A program made the position numbers and the translations under genes. Source: Acidobacteriota bacterium (GTDB lineage: Bacteria; Acidobacteriota; Thermoanaerobaculia; Multivoradales; SZUA-115). Taken from it: a DNA stretch of 62,990 nucleotides. Below are positions 1 to 6,110 of the stretch, piece by piece. The stretch's first letter is position 1, and each line of letters starts with the position of its first letter. The stretch lies in assembly GCA_024277255.1 (NCBI GenBank), contig JAJRVQ010000169.1, positions 1 to 62,990 of the forward strand, in the 5' to 3' direction. The notes under the pieces are model-generated. The model worked only from the letters and a program-made list of their open reading frames with translations. It did no database searches and had not been told where the DNA came from.

Positions 1-36
1 GAGGATCTGGGAGAAAACGGTAGAATAGTGAGCCAA
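1..36 (-). CDS. IS4-family transposase, N-terminal 12 codons (runs off the window)
   Basis: Reading leftward from a TTG at 36, the frame gives (M)AHYSTVFSQIL. This matches the start of IS4-type transposases with the DUF4372 N-terminal domain, whose proteins commonly begin MAHxxTVxSQ. An AGAGGAAA ribosome-binding stretch lies just upstream, which supports the TTG start. Only the first 12 residues are present, so the catalytic DDE domain cannot be judged. The element lies directly behind a truncated hsdS, so it is the likely cause of that truncation. Confidence 0.65.
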   Translation of the reverse strand, partial: MAHYSTVFSQIL

Positions 37-139
37 GGTCTGGTTTCCTCTTTGTTGTCAGTGGTTTGGCTTGTACCTCCATTGTAACAAAGGACTAGGA
101 AATCAGACCTTTTTTGGTCGAGTTAGTGGGACAGCAGTG
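1..139 (-). mobile_element. Left end of an IS4-family insertion sequence (partial)
   Basis: This is the 5' end of an insertion sequence that continues beyond the window. It holds the first codons of a transposase (1-36) and an untranslated leader of about 100 bases. The right boundary near 139 is inferred: HsdS homology on the minus strand stops there, and the sequence switches to a CTGCTGTCCC-like end that I associate with such elements. The stretch is visibly more AT-rich than its surroundings. The leader contains a GACC-T6-GGTC hairpin (106-119). The exact terminal repeat and target duplication cannot be fixed because the other end is outside the window. Confidence 0.65.
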
Positions 140-299
140 TCTCAAAGCGAAACCCGCCCGAGTAACAAAAATTACCCACCGCAACAACGACTGGATTGCC
201 CAACCGCTCCTCCGAGAAGTATTTACTCTTGAAAGGCCAGCCATGGCGAACATCGATGATGTCCCCTAGTCGGACACGCTCAAAACACTCAGGTGCCAT
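123..299 (-). pseudogene. hsdS: Type I restriction specificity subunit HsdS, N-terminal fragment
   Basis: An ATG at 299 opens a 58-codon frame ending at a TAA at 123. The peptide carries VRLGDIIDVRHGWPFKSKYF followed by GNFCYSGGFRFE, the recognisable N-terminal signature of the first target-recognition domain of type I HsdS. Normal HsdS is roughly 400 residues, so about 85% is missing. Homology stops at the inferred end of the IS element, and the last residues (LLSH) are probably IS-encoded. The fragment follows the NTase remnant by only three bases and sits in the same operon as hsdM. Without HsdS the methylase should have no sequence specificity unless another S subunit exists elsewhere. 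Confidence 0.75.
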
Positions 300-302
300 A
301 AC

Positions 303-377
303 CTAAGGCTTCCCTGGCTCAGCCAGCAGGAAGCCGATCACATCGGCAGCAACGTGTTCGTGGCTGAGGTCAATCAT
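303..377 (-). pseudogene. Remnant of a MntA/HI0073-like minimal nucleotidyltransferase
   Basis: This 24-codon frame reads [11 protein letters not shown] followed by DVIGFLLAEPGKP and a TAG. Its start overlaps the stop of the HepT-like gene in an ATGA junction. In type I RM operons that carry this pair, the next gene is normally a minimal nucleotidyltransferase beginning MIDLxxEH and carrying the GSRARG catalytic loop. Here the opening residues fit, but the GSRARG loop and metal-binding aspartates are absent. The simplest reading is an internal deletion that left the first and last codons. The identification rests on a short stretch plus operon position, so it is moderate. Confidence 0.5.
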
Positions 378-787
378 TGCGTCAAGAAACGCTCTAGCCA
401 GGTATGGACACTGCGCAACACCGGGCGAAACTGCTGCTCGATGAGTCGCTGGACCTCGCTCGCGCCAGCCTCGCTGTGGGTGTAGCCGAACAGCCTGCCT
501 GCTTCGATCGCCTCCAGCAGGCCGAGCATCTCCGCTTCGGCTAGGTAGCCTGCCTCAAAGGCGGTGCGGACCATCGCCCGCGGGCTCTTAGTATTGAAAC
601 CCTCCCGAGATAGAAAGTCTCCAAGGCTCGTCCAGCACAGCTCGCGGGAGACCTCGAACAACTGCACCAGACCGGCCAGTTCGAGGTCGGAGTAGCTCTC
701 TTGATCGCAGGCCAGTTCCAAGCAAGCTAGCGCTCGGCCAAAGTTCTCCAGCCGTGGGTGCCAGCTAGCCTCCTTCCCTTCGTTCAT
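374..787 (-). CDS. HI0074/HepT-like nucleotidyltransferase substrate-binding protein
   Basis: This 137-residue all-helical protein matches the HI0074 family: [12 protein letters not shown] at residues 9-20, an F-x-x-x-x-E-L-x-W-x-x-L helix around 45-58 and SHxxN-like GYTHSEAGA near 101-109. Such HEPN-fold proteins pair with a minimal nucleotidyltransferase (MntA/HI0073); some pairs act as toxin-antitoxin modules in which the NTase AMPylates HepT. The canonical HEPN RxxxxxH nuclease motif is not evident, in line with the HI0074 branch. The start overlaps the hsdM stop (ATGA), implying translational coupling. Its NTase partner downstream is reduced to 24 codons, so this protein is orphaned. Family call is good; the role is uncertain. 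Confidence 0.75.
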   Translation of the reverse strand: MNEGKEASWHPRLENFGRALACLELACDQESYSDLELAGLVQLFEVSRELCWTSLGDFLSREGFNTKSPRAMVRTAFEAGYLAEAEMLGLLEAIEAGRLFGYTHSEAGASEVQRLIEQQFRPVLRSVHTWLERFLTQ

Positions 788-2664
788 CCTTCGATCCCTT
801 TGCTGAACCCTAGCCCTCGTAGGGCGTGCTTGATCATCGTTTCCAACTCCGCCGCCGCCTTGAACTGCTCGCCCAACTCCTGGGTCAACACCGCCATCTT
901 CTCTGCAAACGGCACCCCGTCGTCCTCCACGGCCTCCGCGCCCACGTACCGGCCGGGGGTCAACACGAAGTCGTGGGCCGCGATCTCTTCCCGCTTGGCC
1001 GCCTTGCAGAAGCCGGCGATGTCCTCATAGGCGCCGCCCTCGCCGCGCCAGGCGTGGTAGGTGGAGGCTATTTTCTCGATCTCCTCGGGGTCCAAGACCC
1101 GATGCACCCGGCTCTCCATCCGCCCGAGCTTGCGGGCGTCAATGAAGAGCGTCTCGCCCTGCCGGTCGCGCAGACCGCTGTCGTCGCGATCCTTGGCCAG
1201 GAACCAGAGGCAGACCGGGATCTGGGTGGCGTAGAACAGCTGGCCGGGCAGGGCCACGATGCAGTCCACCAGGTCCGCTTCCACCAGCTTGCGGCGGATC
1301 TCCCCCTCGCCCGACTGCATCGAAGACATCGAGCCGTTGGCCAGCACGAAGCCGGCCACCCCGGCGGGAGCCAGGTGGTGGACGAAGTGCTGGACCCAGG
1401 CGAAGTTGGCGTTGCCCACCGGCGGCGCGCCGTATTTCCAGCGCACATCGTCGCGCAGCCGCTCGCCGCCCCACTCACTGACGTTGAAGGGCGGGTTGGC
1501 GAGGATGAAGTCGGCCCGCAGGTCCGGGTGGAGATATTCGTGAAAGCTGTCGGCGTGCTTCTTGCCGAGGTGGGCTTCGATCCCGCGCAGGGCGAGGTTC
1601 ATGCGCGCCAGCCGCCAGGTGGTGCGGTTGGACTCTTGGCCGAAGACGGTCACCTGGTTACGCCGGCCGTTGTGGGCCAGGATGAAGCGCAATGACTGCA
1701 CAAACATGCCGCCGCTACCGCAGCAGGGGTCGTAGACCCGCCCCTGGTAGGGCTCCACCATCTCGACCAGCAGCCGCACCACGCTCGCCGGGGTGAAGAA
1801 CTCACCGCCCCCCTTGCCCTCGGAGCTGGCGAAGCGGGAGAGGAAGTACTCGTAGACCCGGCCGAGGGTGTCTTTGGCTTGGTGCTCTTGGGTGCCGAGG
1901 CCGATGCCGGATACCAGGTCGAGAAGCTGGCCGAGGTTGTGCCGGTTGAGGTTGGGCAGGGCGTAGACTTTGGGCAGCACCCCTTTGAGGCTCGGGTTCT
2001 CGCGCTCCACGGCGTCCATCGCTTGGTCTAGGATCTTGCCGATTTCGGGCTGTTTGGCCTGCCCCTGGATGAACGACCAGCGGGCCTTGCGGGGCACCCA
2101 GAAGAGGTTCTCCGCCGTGAACTCGTCGCGATCCTCCAGCAGCTCTTCGAGTTCCGCCTGGCGCTCTTGCTCACTCTCCACGTAGTACTCGGCCCTGGGC
2201 TCGGCGATCTCCCCGGCGAGCACCGCGCGGCGCTCCTCGAAGGCGTCCGAGATGTACTTCAGGAAGAGCAGGCCGAGCACCACATGCTTGTACTCGGCCG
2301 GGTCCATGTTGCTGCGCAGCAAATCGGCCGCCGCCCACAACTTCGCCTCAAAGCCCAGCGCCCCGGAAGCGGCGTCGGTCTTCGCTTTGGGCTTGGACCT
2401 AGGCTTGGACTTAGGCTTGGTCTTCTTGGTCTTCTTGGCCTTCTTGGCGGGCTTGGTGGGCGCCGGGCTAGCCTCTGGCGCTTCCGCGAAGAGCTTGCCC
2501 ATCTGAATCCAATCGTCCTCCAGCGGCGCCCCGCGCTCGCGCTCCCACAGGGAAATCGTCGCCTGCGACACCCCCAGCCGCTCCCCAAGCTGTGCCTGGC
2601 TCATGCCCAGCTCTTTGCGCCCAGAGCGGATCCAGGTACCGGTGCGCTTGCTTGATCGGCTCAT
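784..2664 (-). CDS. hsdM: Type I restriction-modification DNA methyltransferase HsdM with N-terminal XRE helix-turn-helix
   Basis: The product (626 residues from the ATG at 2664) transfers methyl from SAM to adenine N6 in a type I RM complex. Residues about 8-50 are an XRE/Cro-type HTH ([20 protein letters not shown]), residues about 65-97 a Lys/Pro-rich linker, then the HsdM N-terminal helical domain ([19 protein letters not shown]). The SAM motif [10 protein letters not shown] and the NPPF catalytic motif (ILANPPFNV) are both present. A longer frame opens 47 codons upstream, but I chose 2664 because the same promoter-ATG-HTH unit is duplicated at 3885. There is no Shine-Dalgarno; a TACAAT -10 lies 9 bases ahead. 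The methylase looks intact, while hsdS is truncated and hsdR is not in view. Confidence 0.9.
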   Translation of the reverse strand: MSRSSKRTGTWIRSGRKELGMSQAQLGERLGVSQATISLWERERGAPLEDDWIQMGKLFAEAPEASPAPTKPAKKAKKTKKTKPKSKPRSKPKAKTDAASGALGFEAKLWAAADLLRSNMDPAEYKHVVLGLLFLKYISDAFEERRAVLAGEIAEPRAEYYVESEQERQAELEELLEDRDEFTAENLFWVPRKARWSFIQGQAKQPEIGKILDQAMDAVERENPSLKGVLPKVYALPNLNRHNLGQLLDLVSGIGLGTQEHQAKDTLGRVYEYFLSRFASSEGKGGGEFFTPASVVRLLVEMVEPYQGRVYDPCCGSGGMFVQSLRFILAHNGRRNQVTVFGQESNRTTWRLARMNLALRGIEAHLGKKHADSFHEYLHPDLRADFILANPPFNVSEWGGERLRDDVRWKYGAPPVGNANFAWVQHFVHHLAPAGVAGFVLANGSMSSMQSGEGEIRRKLVEADLVDCIVALPGQLFYATQIPVCLWFLAKDRDDSGLRDRQGETLFIDARKLGRMESRVHRVLDPEEIEKIASTYHAWRGEGGAYEDIAGFCKAAKREEIAAHDFVLTPGRYVGAEAVEDDGVPFAEKMAVLTQELGEQFKAAAELETMIKHALRGLGFSKGIEG

Positions 2665-2687
2665 TGTGCGTGCATTGTACGGCAGGG
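2503..2687. repeat. Direct repeat copy A: promoter plus HTH-coding start of hsdM
   Basis: About 185 bp here match 3723-3908 in the same orientation. The 27 bases upstream of and into the start codon (2661-2687 and 3882-3908) are identical, and the HTH-coding part is strongly similar with scattered substitutions. It is a segmental duplication of the regulatory head of an HTH-HsdM gene, or the residue of two related RM modules. Confidence 0.85.
2674..2679 (-). promoter_or_regulatory. Candidate -10 box of hsdM (near-leaderless start)
   Basis: On the minus strand TACAAT is followed by nine bases and then the ATG. Transcription should therefore begin within one to three bases of the start codon. 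No Shine-Dalgarno sequence is present. The identical arrangement precedes the HTH stub at 3885. No convincing -35 is seen. Confidence 0.45.
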
Positions 2688-2825
2688 ACGGCCCAGCGCG
2701 GGGGTCCCAAGGCTGGGTGCTGGGCAGTTCCGCCATCTTGGTGCCGGTCACTGAGTCAGGCGGCTCTCCTCCTGATTCCGCATCTTGGATGCCTCGGGGT
2801 GTCACGTTTCAACTGGAGCAGAACA

Positions 2826-3443
2826 TTAGAAAACCTCGACTTCGATGGGCGGATCGCTCTTCTGGCTCGGTAGGTGGATTGTGGTTAGGCCGCCCTCCGC
2901 TGAGGCGACTCCAGAAAGAGAGAGACGCAATTGCCACTGGCCCCGTCCAAACCGTTCTTTCGAGAGCTGGAATTCACTACCCTGGGCGGGCAGGAAGCGG
3001 GGAACCTTTCTCTCACCCCTGCTGCGCAAGCCTCCGAAAGCCATGATGTTGGAGGCCCAGCCTTTGTTATTCCACCAGCGGTCGCTGGATGCGTCCTGGG
3101 GAGCTGCCTCTGAATGATCGGCGGGCCATTCACCTAGCTGAGCCGAGACGTGGAGGTTCAGTGGCGCCGCGAGGCCTGGACTCTCGATCCACAGATTTCC
3201 GGTTCCGTAACTGGCGGGCGGCAGCGAGGCGCAAAGCCAAACGTAGGCTTCGTCCTGGAAGATATGGAGCACAGAATCGGCGGCGATCGGTACCTGCGTG
3301 GCTCCGAGCTCTGCGTATTCTTGGCACCGACCGTCCAGCAGCGGATAGGTGTGCATTGCCGCTTTTTGCGGGCTGTTCAAGGTGGGACTGTCGTCGACAC
3401 CCTTCGGCGAGCAAGCGCCCGCCAAGAGCACGGCGAACACCAT
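2826..3443 (-). CDS. Putative lipoprotein of unknown function
   Basis: This 205-residue protein begins MVFAVLLAGAC, a hydrophobic stretch ending in a lipobox-like LAGAC, so a lipid-anchored envelope protein is likely. The rest is probably beta-rich (alternating patterns such as YVWLCASLPP, NLWIESPG, WQLRLSLSGV) and has no motif I recognise. The hydrophobic segment lacks a basic n-region at this start. The frame stays open upstream to an ATG at 3584 with a perfect AAGGAGGT Shine-Dalgarno, interrupted only by a TGA at 3564-3566 (codon 7). The original gene may therefore have been 47 codons longer, and 3443 may be an internal start after a nonsense mutation. It sits between two RM fragments without any evident link to them. 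Confidence 0.55.
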   Translation of the reverse strand: MVFAVLLAGACSPKGVDDSPTLNSPQKAAMHTYPLLDGRCQEYAELGATQVPIAADSVLHIFQDEAYVWLCASLPPASYGTGNLWIESPGLAAPLNLHVSAQLGEWPADHSEAAPQDASSDRWWNNKGWASNIMAFGGLRSRGERKVPRFLPAQGSEFQLSKERFGRGQWQLRLSLSGVASAEGGLTTIHLPSQKSDPPIEVEVF

Positions 3444-3708
3444 GAGGAGTCCGCGGTAGACACCGCGAAGCGTACCTCTCGCGGGAGTGCCCAGTCGCGG
3501 TCGGAGAAAACCCTTGTCGTTGTACCCGAGCGCGACGGCAAACTCCCGAATGCCGAGACTAGCTCAGCCGATCCAATGTTTCATATCGCAAGACCTCCTT
3601 GCTGAGTCTTACGTTGCAAGTCGGGTTTTCGTTGGACAGCCGCTTCCGAGCCGAGACATGACTTCGAGTCTCCGCCTCAGCGCCCCCCCACAGGGGCGCA
3701 AACCGCGA

Positions 3709-3885
3709 TCAATCCGCCCGGCTCTGAACCCAATCGTCCTCTCGCGGCGATCCGCGCTCGCGCTCCCACTGGGAAATCGTCGCCTGCGACACCCTCAACC
3801 GCTCCCCCAACTCCGCCTGGCTCCAGCCCAGCTCCTTCCGCCCGGAGCGGATCCAACGACCGGTGCGCTTGCTTGATTGGCTCAT
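3709..3885 (-). pseudogene. Orphan XRE-type helix-turn-helix stub (duplicate of the HsdM head)
   Basis: The 58-residue frame [20 protein letters not shown] continues through WSQAELGERLRVSQATISQW and stops at TGA 3709 after DDWVQSRAD. It is a close copy of HsdM residues 1-55 but ends where HsdM goes on into its Lys-rich linker. It shares the upstream TACAAT box and lacks a Shine-Dalgarno, as in the hsdM copy. It could still act as a tiny DNA-binding protein competing with the HsdM HTH. The more economical view is a relic left by deletion of a second HTH-fused RM gene. Confidence 0.65.
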
Positions 3886-3908
3886 TGTGCGTGCATTGTA
3901 CGGCAGGG
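3723..3908. repeat. Direct repeat copy B of the HTH/promoter unit
   Basis: This is the second copy of the unit described at 2503-2687. Its candidate -10 (TACAAT on the minus strand) lies at 3895-3900. Homology ends abruptly just past 3908, where the Mrr-like coding frame comes in. Confidence 0.85.
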
Positions 3909-3949
3909 TCGATCCTCTGCGAGCCTAGAGGCCCCACGACCCTTCCCAA

Positions 3950-4144
3950 CGATCCATCGTCCTGTTTGGAGTCCCAATAGTCGCTGTCCAGCTTCTTGAT
4001 CTCGATCGTCTGCTCGATTTGCGACCCGAGGCCGAAGTCATAGATGAGCTTGGCCAGCTCCGGGCCGTCGATCAGGACGAGCGTCGTGTTGCCGTGGAGG
4101 CTCTTCGCGTAGTCCTCGGCATGACCTGCATCCCTTTTCCGAGC
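3950..4144 (-). pseudogene. C-terminal fragment of an Mrr-like restriction endonuclease
   Basis: After a stop at 4145-4147 the minus-strand frame reads GHAEDYAKSLHGNTTLVLID, then GPELAKLIYDFGLG and IEIKKLDSDYW. This is the typical end of Mrr-family nucleases, where VLIDGxxLAxLMxxxxVG is followed by YEIKRxDxDYF. The catalytic D...QxK core upstream is absent and no start codon precedes it, so this is a remnant. Its frame runs on without a stop into the duplicated promoter-HTH unit (to 3677), marking a recombination junction near 3908. It adds a third broken restriction gene to this island. Confidence 0.6.
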
Positions 4145-4289
4145 CTATCTGGGCGCACGGACATAGCTGCTCTCCACCATTCTTGCCAAGGCATGCTAGG
4201 GTAAAAATGAACCCTTCATCCGTTAAGCCCGAGGCAAACCGAATGCAGGCTCGTTGAGCCGCGTTCTTACAGGTTGCAGGAGGTAGAAA

Positions 4290-5171
4290 ATGGAACGTAG
4301 GTCGTTCTTTGGTGCGCTGCTTGGCGCGCTGCTCACATTCTTCGCGCTCGTCTCCGCAGCGAGCGCAGTAACGAGCACCACGACCGCGCAATGCGCCGCC
4401 AACTACGCAGGCGGGAGCCCGCTATCGGTTTTCGCCAGATGCACTCGCGATTGCTGCGTGGACTTTGGCGGAACTCACAACTCGACCGGGGGACTCGTCT
4501 TCGGTGGAGCAAACTGCACCGGAGCTGGGTGGGGCAGTATCGGGGTGGCCCTTTGCATCCCCCTCTGCCTCCCCGCCTGTCCGCTCGGCTTGGCCCCGGA
4601 ACGAGTGGCTCAGCTGGAGTCGGGAGGAGCCTTGTGGTCTGCGCAGTGCGCTCGGCTTGGGGCAAACCTGAGTGGTAGCGACGTCGTCCCGCCAGTCGTG
4701 ACGGACGTGACGGGGGTGGCGGTTCTCGATATCGACCTCCCGGCCGATCACTTCCCAATCGGGATCACCGCCGGACACGCGGCGTCGGACCTGACCGATA
4801 CGACGGCGGTAGAGATCCGTCTGGGTGCCGTTGGCGCGGAAGGTCCCCCCATCTTCGAAGTGCTCACCCAGGACTTGGGCATCCGGTTCGTCGACCTGAA
4901 CTCCAGTAACTTCATCCCACAACCGGGAAACGGAGTGTCGACCCTGAGCGACGCCAAGTCCAGGATCCTGTCCGGAGATACCTATCTTGAGGTGAGGACG
5001 CTCGCCCACCCGGACGGGGAGATACGCGGGCAGATCACCATCCTGCAAGGGCCGCCCATCCTGGTGCCGACCTTGTCCGAGTGGGGATTGATCGTTCTAG
5101 GATTCATGGTGTTCACCGGCGGAGTCGTCCTCATTTGGCGAAGGCGACGACTCCGAGAGCTGTCGTCGTAG
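4290..5171 (+). CDS. Secreted CHRD-domain protein with IPTL-CTERM sorting signal
   Basis: The 293-residue protein starts with a signal peptide (residues 1-27, cut near ASA). A Cys-rich segment follows (about 34-122, with CTRDCC and CIPLCLPAC), then a CHRD domain (about 150-250: FPIGITAGHAAS ... GDTYLEVRTLAHPDGEIRGQ). The tail VPTLSEWGLIVLGFMV, a hydrophobic segment and RRRR form an IPTL-CTERM signal, which in other bacteria is processed by an exosortase-type system. It is thus a surface-anchored or exported structural protein; CHRD was named from chordin and its bacterial ligand is unknown. The start is secure: a perfect AGGAGGT lies 7 bases upstream. It stands alone and converges with the response regulator downstream. 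Confidence 0.85.
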   Translation: MERRSFFGALLGALLTFFALVSAASAVTSTTTAQCAANYAGGSPLSVFARCTRDCCVDFGGTHNSTGGLVFGGANCTGAGWGSIGVALCIPLCLPACPLGLAPERVAQLESGGALWSAQCARLGANLSGSDVVPPVVTDVTGVAVLDIDLPADHFPIGITAGHAASDLTDTTAVEIRLGAVGAEGPPIFEVLTQDLGIRFVDLNSSNFIPQPGNGVSTLSDAKSRILSGDTYLEVRTLAHPDGEIRGQITILQGPPILVPTLSEWGLIVLGFMVFTGGVVLIWRRRRLRELSS

Positions 5172-5259
5172 CTGGGAACAAAGGCTAAAGCGGACCAACC
5201 GGTTGCCGCCAACAGCCGCTGCGACTTCGATTCAACAATCGCCACTCAGCTGGACCCGG

Positions 5260-5283
5260 CCTTGCTCAGCGAACTGAGCAAGG
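5260..5283. terminator. Hairpin between convergent genes (terminator candidate)
   Basis: The stem CCTTGCTCAG/CTGAGCAAGG (10 bp, perfect) closes a CGAA tetraloop. It lies between the CHRD gene (+) and the response regulator (-) in an otherwise empty 240-base gap. No long T-run follows on either strand. Confidence 0.5.
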
Positions 5284-5411
5284 GTTTGGCAGTTTCTACA
5301 CTGGATCTTGATCTACCGGCGGGGTTGACGGAGAAGGTGGTTCTCTTCCCTCATGGGCCCGCTCGCCCTTGCAAGGCCGAGCGACGGCCCGCCTGCTGTC
5401 ACACCCGGCTG

Positions 5412-6110
5412 TCACTCACCGGGCAACGCCGGCTCCCACCGATAGCCCACTGATCGCACGGTGACGATCAGTTCAGGCTGTGACGGAACCCGTTCGAGCT
5501 TCTTGCGCAGTTCGGCGATGTGGGTGTCCACGGTCCGTGTGATCACGGTGTCTCGGTAGCCCCAAACCTGGCGCATCAGCTGATTCCTGGTGACGACGGC
5601 GCCGCGCCGGTCGACCAGGGCGAGGAGGAGGTAGTACTCTTTGGGCGTGAGAGGGACGATTCTCCCCTCTTTGAGGATCTGTCTCGCCGGCCGTCGGATC
5701 TCGATGGAACCGAAGCTCTCGACCTCCGGCGGCGGAACATCGGTGGGTTGGGTCCGCCGCAGCAAGGCATCGACTCGGGCGAGGAATTCGAGCAAACTGA
5801 AGGGTTTAGTGACATAGTCGTCGGCCCCTAGCCGCAGACCCCGGACCTTGTCGGCTTCCTCGCCGCGGGCGGTGAGGATGAGCACGGGCACCGAATCGTT
5901 GTCCTCGCGCAGCGCCCGCAAGAGGCGGAAGCCGTCCGTATCGGGCAACATGAGGTCGAGAATCACCAGGTCTACGCGGCTCGATTTCGCGGCTGCCAGG
6001 GCAGCGGCGCCGCCGGCCGCGACCGTGACCTCGTAGCCCTCGATCTCGAGGTTATTGCGCAGGCCGATCGCCAGATCGCGGTTGTCTTCAACCACCAGGA
6101 TTCGAGTCAC
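5412..6110 (-). CDS. OmpR/PhoB-family response regulator
   Basis: This 232-residue regulator has a receiver domain (1-120) with acidic pocket E8/D9, phospho-acceptor D52 (VILDLMLPD) and the conserved lysine in YVTKPF. A winged-helix Trans_reg_C domain follows (about 130-228), with the characteristic VVTRNQLMRQVWG and DTHIAELRKKL helices and the VRSVGYRW wing. It binds DNA as the output of the sensor kinase encoded immediately upstream. The kinase stop overlaps its ATG by four bases, so the two are co-translated. Target genes are not evident; the divergent neighbour beyond the kinase is a cytochrome c gene. Confidence 0.95.
   Translation of the reverse strand: MTRILVVEDNRDLAIGLRNNLEIEGYEVTVAAGGAAALAAAKSSRVDLVILDLMLPDTDGFRLLRALREDNDSVPVLILTARGEEADKVRGLRLGADDYVTKPFSLLEFLARVDALLRRTQPTDVPPPEVESFGSIEIRRPARQILKEGRIVPLTPKEYYLLLALVDRRGAVVTRNQLMRQVWGYRDTVITRTVDTHIAELRKKLERVPSQPELIVTVRSVGYRWEPALPGE

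Noticed and set aside
758..1695. Long plus-strand reading frames opposite hsdM (up to 289 codons)
   Set aside because: They are antisense shadows of a high-GC gene; hsdM has complete motifs on the other strand, and the antisense products show no recognisable domain.
3564..3566. Selenocysteine reading of the TGA at codon 7 of the extended lipoprotein frame
   Set aside because: No stable hairpin follows at the right distance, no nearby Cys/Ser redox motif exists, and the position is before the signal-peptide-like segment.
4019..4204. Short plus-strand frame across the Mrr fragment
   Set aside because: Antisense to the VLIDGPELAKL homology; no ribosome-binding site.
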